Shown here in pieces: positions 47,195 through 56,164 of a stretch of 64,000 bases of DNA (position 1 is the stretch's first letter; every line of letters starts with the position of its first letter). The DNA is taken from NCBI GenBank assembly GCA_030272585.1, contig BSYQ01000002.1, forward strand, positions 6,262,001 through 6,326,000. Reading direction: 5' to 3'. The position numbers were made by a program, and so were the translations under genes. The notes below the pieces were generated by a model. That model saw only the letters and a program-made list of their open reading frames with translations, did no database searches and was not told the origin of the DNA. This DNA comes from Bryopsis sp. KO-2023 (Eukaryota; Chlorophyta; Ulvophyceae; Bryopsidales; Bryopsidaceae).

Positions 47195-47700
47195 TTTGGT
47201 AGTTGAATTCGTTGAACTATCAAAATGTGTGTGTAGTACCACATCGTTAAATCAATAATGTTTACGGATTTCTGTAGTACGATGTATTTGTGAAGAAAAA
47301 TCTTTGTCCGATGTTTGAAGAACCAAGACCAGGCGCTTCGAAAATGAAAAAAAGAAAGGAAAAGAAACGTCGAGGAAAACTTTCCTCGACAATCGAAGGA
47401 AGATTGTTCAACTCGGGTTGTGCTTGTAATAAAACTCAGAGCACTTCATAATTTTAACGATAGATTTCTTCAAGTGCTGGTCGGAGGAAATATATGGATT
47501 TGACTCTCTCTCTCTCTCTCAATTTTTCGGCACCCATTCTTGAGGAAATTCGACATGCAACTTCCAAGAGCCATCCTTATAACGCTACCGCTACCTTCCG
47601 GACGGTCTTGATGCAATACTTAACATCACGCTCGAGGACAAATTCGATCTCTTCGGACAACTCTAGGAAAGGCACGAGGAGCAATTGAAACGACGTATCA
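47195..47700 (+). repeat. Dispersed repeat family B, copy 3 (diverged)
   Basis: The same order of words as in copies 1 and 2 is visible: TAGTACCACATCGTTAAAT, AAAAATCTTTGT, ATGTTTGAA, GCTTCGAAAA, and CGATAGATTTCTTCAAGTG. The plus-strand frame retains KIFVRCLKNQDQALRK and later LHNFNDRFLQ. A (CT)n tract (47504-47521) and the coding-like words for DLADYF/YLPDGLDAI-type sequence follow. It is the most eroded of the three main copies. Confidence 0.5.
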
Positions 47701-47701
47701 A

Positions 47702-49190
47702 GTCACTTGCTCGGGGAAAAGATTTTCCACAGAGAGAGTTAGCGTCATGAATATGAGCAAGAATATCTCGCTTCGAGGAGATCACATACTTTAGCACATA
47801 CATTAGTAGATCTTGATGTCACAAATTGAAGTTAGTTTTCCATATATATCATCAGTTGGACTGCAAGATGATCGCAAAGACACTTCAGAAAGACGAAGAC
47901 CATACAAGAAAGCAATTGAAACTATTTGTTGTGGTTTTTTTAGTTCATGGTGCTGGTGACAATGAAGATAAAGTCGGAACCCGTCGAAATGCAAGAATCA
48001 TCCAACATCACATAAAAAGAAAAATTAAAGTCCTCACGACGATAAAAGAGGAAGCCCCCGCTTGGAAAGCATTGCTTGGGTATTTGTATCCGAGCGGGAA
48101 ACTCGAAGCGGACAGTCTACAAGTGTACAAGAGGCAGACCGCCACAAGAACGGTAGTTGTCCAGGATTTGATGGCTTTTTGGATGTTATGAACCGTAAGC
48201 CTCTTAATCTTATTTTAGTGAATTGGTGTAGGTAAAGGAAGCTTCCGTCACAAAGGAAGAAAGGGGGTCCGCAAAAAAATTAGCATTGGAATCAAACCGA
48301 GAAATCCACTTGAACGAGGTTTTGAGAGAAAATAGAACAGATTAAAATAATTTTGCGAAAAGAAATAATGCGATATATGCAACACGATGATCGATGGAAT
48401 GGTTGTACGTTATGCTATGTTTGCAAATGGAATCGAGCACCTGAAACGGATTTATGTAGAGGACGTTGAGGAAGTTTGCTAAAGAAAGCTTAGTAAAGAA
48501 GCTATGTTATCTCCCCAAGACTAGAAATCAATAAAGCTAATCATGTTCATGTGTGACAAGCTCAAAGTGGTGAAATCATTTTGTGGTGAAAGAACATTTA
48601 TTACAAAAAGAGTCCTTACAATAGATAATGGGCGCCCATGGTGACCGCATAAATCACGCGAGGTTCGCAAGTTGAGGGTTGAGGGTTGATATTCGTTTTC
48701 GTTATGTGCAAATCTCGATTCTCGAAAAAGGGGATTAAGAAAATATGCAAAGTTTTATCGAGCAAGAATACGTATATACATATATAGAAGTACAAACTCC
48801 GGTGCGCGCCAAAAAGCGTTTACACAAGCGACAAATTGAAGAGGCTTATGACTCATAAGTTATTATGTTTTATCTTTTTCTTAGAAAGTGTGCTCAATGT
48901 GAAAATCACCTGGAAGCACGTGAGCTTAGAGCAACGCAAGATGAATAAATCGAGAGTTTTGTATAGAAATTGAAGTCGTTAATGCAAGGGCGACTTTCCG
49001 TGGACTTGGGGCGATGGAAAACATCCGGCATTTAGGTTTGGTTCAAAAAGAGATTAAAGGATGGGTGCAAAGAAGTGTTCAGACACTTATGAGGAAATTG
49101 ATGGTAGCCCGAACAAGATTGAAGGTGTCACGGAGAGTGGGGCCGCCACACAGAAGCCATATGAAGATTGTGTGACCTCCCAGAGATTTT
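47702..49190. other. Gene-free stretch
   Basis: No gene is supported. The 121-codon frame at 47826-48191 is helical and basic in its middle (HHIKRKIKVLTTIKEE) and ends in GKLEADSLQVYKRQTATRT, but shows no family motif. The remainder is AT-rich and stop-rich. Confidence 0.3.
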
Positions 49191-49319
49191 GTTTTGTCGT
49201 TGGGAAGCTACCGAAGGGCATGGCCTAAAGAAAATGATCGCATGACTTGCTACTTCATGTTGAGGGGACTTTTTTATGTTCTTGGAGGCAGGTCGTCGGG
49301 GGGTTTTGTACGGCGGCAA

Positions 49320-49830
49320 CAACACAATAGAGAGAAAGGACCTCAAGTGAACCAAGCTGACGACTCCGCACAGCTCTCTGCCAGGATCACCTTCCCGGCG
49401 ACGTACAGCAGCATGTCGGAGCTACTTCCAGGCAGGCAGGTGAAAGTATCCCTCCCGGGAAACGTTTTCTTTCGAAAGACAGTGCAGGAAATGCTGGGGC
49501 AGCAGAGTAACCTGCCTCGAGGGGTACCGGGCAAGACTGCAGAGGAAACCGAGCAGAGTTCAAGCGATTTCGATTTCTTTGATTATGATCCGGAGAGGGA
49601 GGATGTGCCTGCAGGCTGTATTGATGTAAATCCGTTGGAGACTTATCAGGCTGGATTCCAAGGGAGCCCATCACCTCTGTTCCATGTACAGGCAGAGTTG
49701 GGCCCCCACCTTCACCCCATCTCCCTCATGGTGGATACTGGGGCAGCAGTCAATGTGGTACCCTGGAAGCTCATTTAAGGACTTGGGATTTCCCTCCAGC
49801 CATCCAAAGTTAATCTGAGGGGGATCCGCC
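49320..49830 (+). pseudogene. LTR-retrotransposon gag/protease relic
   Basis: The frame from about 49320 runs to a TAA at 49776-49778 and contains LMVDTGAAVNVVPWKLI. This is the active-site region of a retropepsin, whose D-T/S-G-A supplies the catalytic aspartate. The TAA lies directly after KLI and sits where CAA would restore the frame; the sequence beyond it (GLGISLQPSKVNLRG) still looks like retropepsin. Upstream residues (SMSELLPGRQVKVSLPG, DFDFFDYDPERED) are polar, as in Gag-Pol linkers. Composition is GC-richer than its flanks, suggesting a younger insertion into the older repeat seen at 49240-49290. No reverse transcriptase follows. Confidence 0.6.
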
Positions 49831-49839
49831 ACCACTGCA

Positions 49840-50395
49840 TTGAAAACCGCTCAAGAAACAGCGGATACCGCCACCAAACAAGCTCAAACTGCTATCCGGG
49901 ATCGGAATTTCTATCATGAGGAGAACAAGCGGTTACAAGCCCAAGGTTAGGCACGTTTCAAGAAGCTCAAGAATCTTGAGTCAAGACTATGGAAAAGGAG
50001 CTTGAAGCGTTGAAGGCTGAACGCCGGGAAGAACAAGAGAAAGGCGAATGGTGCAATCCTACCGAAATAAAAGTATTAATGAGTCAGTTGATGGCAGGCC
50101 ATACCGAGAACGAGCGGTTAAAGAAGAGTTTGATAGACCTGCGGGGATCACTCACAAGTTTGGCACAAGGAGTAGTGTAGAACCGAGCGAACAATGTTCG
50201 TCAAGGACGCTTCCAGCAGCGACAAGAACTTCATCGTATTGAGGATATCACCGTGACCGATATTGAGCGTCCACCCCCGGATAAACTTGTCAAAGTGAAT
50301 ACAAAATCAAATAAGTCTGGCGCTGCCAAATATGCAAAATTTTTGAATAACCCACCTACCGATGCGTTTTTAGAAAACTCCAAAAATTGGGGTTG
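49840..50395 (+). pseudogene. Coiled-coil protein relic
   Basis: Consecutive frames encode helical, charged sequence: TALKTAQETADTATKQAQTA and RNFYHEENKRLQAQG, then TAG (49948-49950). After a frame change come KELEALKAERREEQEKGEW and ENERLKKSLIDLRGSLTSL, then TAG (50178-50180) and NRANNVRQGRFQQRQELHR up to KNWG and TGA. Both TAGs fit former CAG codons. The end (PPPDKLVKVNTKSNK…) is polar. It resembles the Gag-like coiled-coil part of a retroelement or a host coiled-coil protein; no specific family is recognised. Confidence 0.4.
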
Positions 50396-51164
50396 AAAGA
50401 AGCATAATGCGGAAATCAATTCTAACATCACGATTTTATTCGTATCTTTTTGAAAAAGACTAGCCCGGGTTCTACTTTACTTTCTATCAATAATTTAGGG
50501 GTATGATTACTTGCCACTTGGGGTTCCTCGGACTTTGAAGACCAATTTGATTCTGGTCACGAGTCACATCATCGGATTTCAGTTTTCGCAAGAGTGGGTG
50601 ACGCTGAAAGAGGTGCAAGAAGATTATGAACATATAGATCAAGCTATTTTTTTAAGAGGTATACCTGTCTATTGCTGCGACAAAGGTTGGTTGCAAGAAA
50701 GGGCCAGCTTTTTCTCTTGCGAGAAGACCAAACATAAAAGACTTTTTTAGGGAGGCAGCTAAATCGAGATCGAGAAATTATACGGTTGGGTGTTCTTTAT
50801 GTGGTTTTCTGAAGCTCCCAGCTCTATATGATGGAGGATAAAGTTCAATCCACTTCATAAAGTTTGATCCACAATAGAATCGTTCCGAATATTCTGAGAA
50901 AATACCCACAGCCCACACTTAATTGATACTAAATCCAAGGTTGGCTTACCATTGATGTTGTTGAGGTGGGTCATCTTTGGAGTCCTAGTGAGGTAGAATA
51001 CGAAAATAGGCAAGTATGACCGCTTGGGGCGAGAATTAGCGAGGCAACATGAGCACCATGAGTGAAAACGTGGAATGGGTTGCATCACGCCCATCTCAAC
51101 CAAATGATAAATATGGTTAGGTACTTTCAAATACAAAAATGAACTGGAGCGCGCCCCAGCATCA

Positions 51165-51480
51165 CCACCATAGTCGATTATCGCCAGAGAGTGAAAGAGG
51201 CGATCGAACGTGTCGAAGCGGGAACAGCTCAAGCGAGGGAAGCTGCCCAGACATTAACCGCGCTCTTGGCGGGAGAGGATTCCGTAGTTAGTGATTACCA
51301 GCAGGATCAAAGGGCATGGGAAACAAAAAGAAGGAGAATGGAGCAAGAGATCACTGCATTACGCGCTGAGGTGGCTGGAAGAGGAGGAGCTGGTACATCA
51401 AATGCCCAAGCACGTGTGGAAGAGCTGGAGCGAGAAAAGAATGAATTCCTGCAGCAAGTTGTGGACACTTGGTTTTTGTT
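51165..51480 (+). pseudogene. Coiled-coil segment, unrecognised
   Basis: The frame contains RVKEAIERVEAGTAQAREAA, RRRMEQEITALRAEVAGRG and ARVEELEREKNEFLQQ, with clear heptad spacing of Leu/Val/Ala. An in-frame TGA lies just upstream. After FLQQ the frame turns hydrophobic and stops, and a GT follows, compatible with an exon end. It lies about 0.8 kb behind the similar coiled-coil relic and in the same orientation, so the two may be exons of one decayed gene. Confidence 0.4.
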
Positions 51481-51529
51481 GATGATATTCCGTTGCTCTG
51501 CACTATTTACGGATATAACTATTTGAGGA

Positions 51530-52820
51530 AACACTCTACTTTGGAAATTCATTAGATCATCTATCTCGAAAGAGCTTGTCAAGAAGAATTTTTTGATGGC
51601 ACTATTCGCGAAGGTCTTAGGTGAATTCTCAACACAACCAAATCAGCCCTGACGGAACTTTTATAACATTGGGGGGAAGACTCGCTCCTAATGCAGCCAT
51701 ACTTTGGGCAGGTCAAAGGAAGGACAATTGCTCAAAAACAAGATGAGTATCAGAGCTACTTCTTCTTAAGCACGTTTACTTAATTGGAAAAGAAGAAAAC
51801 AAAAGAATGTTGTTGAAAGCTTTGTATAATCAATCCAAGAAAAAAAAACTTAAGAGAGTCTGTAGTGTTGTTCCAAGGCTTTTTTGGCGAGTTTTAAGGA
51901 AGGTACGGCAGACAAAGCAATTCCATTTAGCTCCAGAAGAAGTTGAAGAAGCAAAACCAAGTGATAAGAAGGAAAAAATATGCCCTTCTTGAAACGTCTC
52001 TCAACGAAACGAAGGTAAGAGATAGAAACACTTTAACATCAAAAGAGCCATGCATGAACTTGACCTTCCTGTTAATGATTGTTATCATGAACGACGAACA
52101 TTTTCATGACGGTCAATTTCTTGTGTCCAAGAATGATAAATAGCACAACTAATATGATTCGGTTATGTTTTATTGAATTAATTCTCACATAGACACCATA
52201 AGAGCCGTGTATCATGTCATGAATTAATTTGTCGCTATCGTTCAAATTGAGTTTTCCTACTACCCATAATTCATGGTTAGGTTTTCGACCTTGATATTAT
52301 TTTGATACTTAGTTCAATGACCTTCAACATCTTTTTAGGAAACGCAAATTTTTTGCATCGGATTAGAGAAGCGTATATAAAAGTCCAAAGTGCTTGGGAG
52401 TCTTTAAATTACTTATTGATGATAAGATGTTGTATTGAAAGAGTACAATGACATTGAACGAAGGATCTCTAAGTCAACAAAAAAGAATTTTTTTGGCTTA
52501 AAGGTTATGTGGAAAAAAATTATCGTAGTGTTTGGACTCACTAATGTGGGGGGCACATCCATACGTAAGCTTCTTCGCTATAGAAACAATCCGAATAGGG
52601 AGACTTTCGTATAATGCGAAACTTTTTGGGCCCCGTCTGAATTAGTGAGTTTCACGATTCGGTGGACTTAAGCTTGTGAGTTGATGTTCTTTGCGCGGAA
52701 ATAAGTGGGATCAAAGGTTACCGACCAAGGCGATCCAGCGACCGCGATTATATATCGAGCAATGTTTCTTTTTTCGTCTGAGATTGAGGGCTTAAATAAA
52801 TAAATAAAACCGCATTGAGA
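51530..52820. other. Gene-free AT-rich stretch
   Basis: No frame longer than about 66 codons and no motif. I see nothing else to annotate. Confidence 0.4.
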
Positions 52821-52825
52821 CCTCC

Positions 52826-53300
52826 CGTCTCAAATATGTGTGACCTCTTGTGGGCCACTACCGAGCTCATTTAGATTTACGTTGTACCAAGTGGAATGTT
52901 TGCACTGTATGTTGACTCGGGCTTACATATTCAAATATTCGATAGAAAGTCTTTTTTGAATTACACGCTTTATTGGTGAAGTATAACATTGCGAATCGAG
53001 TTTTGGGATCAACGAAAGGCCAAGGAAGCAATATGCAAAGCTTTATAAAAGCTCTCAATGACATCCAAAAAAAAAGTGGAAGTGTCCATATTGTGGACAG
53101 TCTCCCACCTCTTCTAAATAGATTTGATGCGACGTGCTATGCCCATCTCACAATTACGGCGTTGTCCAAGGATTTCGCAAAGCATCAAGAGAAAGAGAGT
53201 CACAGTTGTCTCTTGTTCTTTTTTGTTCAATGTTTTTCAAACATTCATTCTGTAAGCTTTGGGGGGCATCAAAATGAAGATGTGGATGCTTGAGAAGACA
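52826..53300. repeat. Dispersed repeat family A, copy 2
   Basis: It begins CCGTCTCAAATATGTGTGAC like base 2 onward and stays alignable for about 130 bases with indels (GGGCCAC, TTTAGATTTA(C/T)GTT, CCAAG(T/C)GGAA). Weaker similarity reappears at TTGTTCAATGTTTTTCAAACATTC (about 53222). Since this copy is internal to the window, its left edge at about 52826 is probably the true family boundary. Confidence 0.55.
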
Positions 53301-53484
53301 GTCACCTAAGATGGCTTGTCCATACTCAGCCCCAACCAGACCTTTGATCAATTTAGTTCCCGGCGCACACGTAAGTTGAACCTGAATTTGTTGATTCCGT
53401 TCAATCTTGTTCCAAAACTTTCTCACTAGAAAACACTAGACGATCAAAGACGATTACGAGCCATACCTCGATTAGGCTATTTAT

Positions 53485-53760
53485 GTGGTATCAAATCAAT
53501 CGAAGCTCGGTTGTTCGTATATGATTTTTGTAGGTTTCTTTTATACTTTTGACACCGTTGGTTTCCCAAAACAGGTATGGCTTAGAGAAAAAAAGGAATA
53601 TATGTGGCGACCTCAACTCCCCCTACGTCTTAAGAGAAAGGATATCACACCGTTGATTGTGGATTTTTGCAATAGAAATAATTGTTCTTATCAACTCTCT
53701 TTTCTTGGCTATCAACTTGTTTACTGTATGCTTTTGGGTCGGGATCGATGGTGCCACTGA
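53485..53760 (+). pseudogene. Unrecognised coding-like frame
   Basis: The frame includes EYMWRPQLPLRLKRKDITPL and VDFCNRNNCSYQLSFLGYQ and ends with TGA. A pyrimidine-rich stretch and CAG at 53574 could be a splice acceptor, in which case only the part from about 53575 is exon. No domain is recognised. Confidence 0.25.
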
Positions 53761-54478
53761 CTACGAGTTGCAAGAGAATTTATCATGAATGACATGCGAT
53801 CTAAAGATAAAATTTATATCGGTTAGGCTCTCTCACGTAAAATTTTCTTAGTGTGTTCAACGAAAATTGGCCGGCTCGCAAACGTGATTACAAAAATATA
53901 TAATATAGTTATATATTTTTATGATATTGTATTTTCTTTTTCGAACATGTGTTTTTATGTGATTGCAAAAATGACCCTATCCTCCACAGATTGAAGGAAA
54001 GGAGTTAATATAAGAAATGTGGTTGAAGCCAGGTATCAGTAATGTATTCGACGAAAAAGCACAAAAATGATACGAGCAAGAAAAAAACCCCAATATAAAG
54101 ACATCGGAAAAATGCTAGTTATTATTTTCACAATGTGGCATAAGCAATCAACGTGTTTCAATTAAATCTGAAAGTATAGCAAAGCTGGTAGTTGATGAGG
54201 TGAACAATCCATAGGGCCTTGAGTGGCTGCGGTCCCCAATTTGGATGCGGTATGTGGGAAGCTCTTTGCTATCGATGCCTTGTCGCACATTTGGATGGAA
54301 GGATGGCAATGTGCCGGCAAATCATACGGACCCTTCAAAGGAATGCTGCGAATCCTTTTATGATGCTATTTGTGTTTTTGGTTTCTCTTCTTGCATTTTT
54401 GCCTTATTTCGAGTTTTCGATTATTGCGACTGGCTTTGACGATAACACATTTGTTGTTTAAGAGTTCAAGATCAAAGT

Positions 54479-54753
54479 GTGATCGACGTGAGATCGCTTC
54501 GCAAGCAATTATTCGGGGCTAGAAACACGAAAGCGGCCGGTGAATATTTACCAGCATTTTTTAGAGGGAGGGACTTGGATAGCCAAGGCTCGTACAATAG
54601 ACGAGCTCCTATTGGAAGAGGGATCTCTAGCAACTTTTGGGTTGTTAATGATGCAACCACTCTTAGTCCACGGTTCATCAACCCTCCACAAGGGCCCCCT
54701 CATGTCGAACGGGTAGAATACGATACCAATTATCTCTCGAGAATATTAAGTAC
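54479..54753 (+). pseudogene. Coding-like frame interrupted by the hAT-like element
   Basis: The frame reads VRSLRKQLFGARNTKAAGEY, FFRGRDLDSQGSYNRRAPIG and FINPPQGPPHVERVEYDTN until it enters the transposon at 54754. The DNA is related to 45005-45190, so this is one member of an old multi-copy coding family. A splice-acceptor-like TTTGTTGTTTAAG lies just upstream. The insertion has duplicated TTAAGTAC, and sequence similar in character resumes after 56164. Which of two frames was original is unclear because the copies differ by indels. Confidence 0.4.
54746..54753. repeat. Target-site duplication TTAAGTAC, left copy
   Basis: Eight bases directly before the inverted terminus CAGAGTTG; repeated at 56157-56164. 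Confidence 0.9.
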
Positions 54754-54766
54754 CAGAGTTGTGCGC

Positions 54767-54915
54767 CGTTGCAACGGCTCCGTTAATAACGGCGCCGTTA
54801 ACGGTAACGGGTCGTTGCCGTTCCGTTGTCGCGAGCGTTGTTCGAACCCGTTAAAACCCGTTAATTGACCGTTAACGATCACACAGCCGTTATTAACGGC
54901 ACCTGCCGTTGCCAT
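54767..54915. repeat. Left CCGTTAACGG-rich subterminal array
   Basis: Words CCGTT, AACGG and the palindrome CCGTTAACGG recur many times at irregular spacing (for example near 54790 and 54880). The right subterminal array at 55985-56130 has the same composition. Confidence 0.75.
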
Positions 54916-55057
54916 CGATTACAACGGTCAATGTTACTAAACTAAGAGTAATGGAATGAACAGTCCACCCCGTCCCGTTCCTGTCTCGCTCGTTTCGCGG
55001 GTGAGGAAAGTAGTGAACCCGTTTGGGGATAAAACCAAACGAAAGAAGAGAACTTTT

Positions 55058-55195
55058 CGAGCACGACGCACTTTGTCGCGTGCGAAACGAGCAAGAAACG
55101 AGGGAGGTATCCCAGTTTCTGTATTTTCCACAGAAACAAGGAAATCTCCCTCGTTTCTTGCTCGTTTCGCACGCGACAAAGTGCGACGTGCTCGG
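55058..55195. repeat. Hairpin A in the hAT-like element
   Basis: The left arm starts CGAGCACGACGCACTTTGTC and the right arm ends GACAAAGTGCGACGTGCTCG, with a short loop around GTATTTTCCAC. The arms are about 60 bases with a few mismatches. The sequence is a diverged copy of hairpin C. Confidence 0.85.
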
Positions 55196-55342
55196 AAATA
55201 GTTTTTCTTTTTTCTAAGCTGCCTTTTACAGGTCGAAAACGACTCTTTGACTAAAACGACCGATGGTCTGAGTGAAGATCTGTATTAGATCTATTTTTAA
55301 GTTGATAAGAACTTTCGTCGTTGTGACGCTTTCACTGCCGCT

Positions 55343-55553
55343 AAAGTTCCCCAAAAAGCGGAACTTCCACGGGTCTTTTCACGAAGAAGAGGGCGAGAGA
55401 GAGCAAGTTCCGCCTTTTCCAAATGCTATTTTCAGAATTAGAACCAACTGAAATAAAAAATTTAAGGAGGTATTTGGAAAAGGCGGAACTTGCTCTCTCT
55501 CGCCCTCTTCTTCGTGAAGAGACCCGTGGAAGTTTCGCCTTTTGCGGAACTTT
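55343..55553. repeat. Hairpin B in the hAT-like element
   Basis: Arms of about 82 bases (55343-55424 and 55472-55553), with mismatches near the outer ends, are separated by 47 AT-rich bases. The inner part (TTTGGAAAAGGCGGAACTTG and its complement) is essentially perfect. Confidence 0.85.
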
Positions 55554-55698
55554 GGCGGAACTAGAAAGCACAACGACGGAACTATCAATAACCCTAAAAA
55601 TAGATCTTATTAGATCTCGAGATACAGAACCGGAACTTCCCTTCCAAGAGGTCGTTTTTGACGTGTGAACGTGACAAGACTATAGAAAAACGTTTTCC

Positions 55699-55834
55699 GA
55701 GCACGACGCACTTTGTCGCGTGCGAAACAAGCAAGAAACGAGGGAGATATCCCAGTTTCTGTATTTTCCACAAAAACTGGGATATCTCCCTCGTTTCTTG
55801 CTCGTTTCGCACGCGACAAAGTGCGTCGTGCTCG
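55699..55834. repeat. Hairpin C in the hAT-like element
   Basis: A 136-base, nearly perfect inverted repeat: CGAGCACGACGCACTTTGTC at one end and its complement at the other, with a loop of about 15 bases around TATTTTCCACA. It is the better preserved of the A/C pair. Confidence 0.9.
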
Positions 55835-55984
55835 AAACAACTTCTTAAACAACTTCTTCTTCCCATTGGCTATACTTTCTGACGCCTTAATTCCCTTTCT
55901 CACTCGCGAAACGAGCGAGAACGAGGAAGGGATGGTGGATTCTATACTAATCATACTTTTACTAAGGCTTTCAAGTACACACAA

Positions 55985-56130
55985 AGCGACGTTAACGGTA
56001 ACCGTTGCAACCGCCGTTAAACGACCGTTAACGACCGTTAAACCGTTGTGCAACAACGGAACGGCAACGGTTTTCACGGCAATTAACGGCCGTTAATTGC
56101 CGTTGCCGTTGCCGTTCCGTTGTCGTTAAG
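55985..56130. repeat. Right CCGTTAACGG-rich subterminal array
   Basis: Repeated ACCGTTAACG, ACGGCCGTTAATTGCCGTTG and similar words fill this stretch, in inverted relation to the left array. Confidence 0.75.
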
Positions 56131-56156
56131 GAAAATCGGCCTGGCGCACAACTCTG

Positions 56157-56164
56157 TTAAGTAC
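56157..56164. repeat. Target-site duplication TTAAGTAC, right copy
   Basis: Directly follows the terminus CTCTG at 56156 and is identical to 54746-54753. Confidence 0.9.

Larger units (their letters stand above)
54754..56156. mobile_element. Non-autonomous hAT-like foldback element (1403 bp)
   Basis: The ends are 14-base inverted repeats: CAGAGTTGTGCGCC at 54754-54767 and GGCGCACAACTCTG at 56143-56156. An identical 8-bp duplication TTAAGTAC lies outside, the size made by hAT transposases. Both subterminal regions (about 54767-54915 and 55985-56130) are dense in CCGTT/AACGG words in both orientations, a layout known for hAT subterminal transposase-binding motifs. The core is a chain of three hairpins (55058-55195, 55343-55553, 55699-55834), and the whole element is an imperfect palindrome. 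There is no transposase frame, so mobility would need a protein made elsewhere. The superfamily call rests on duplication length and CA(G) ends. Confidence 0.85.
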
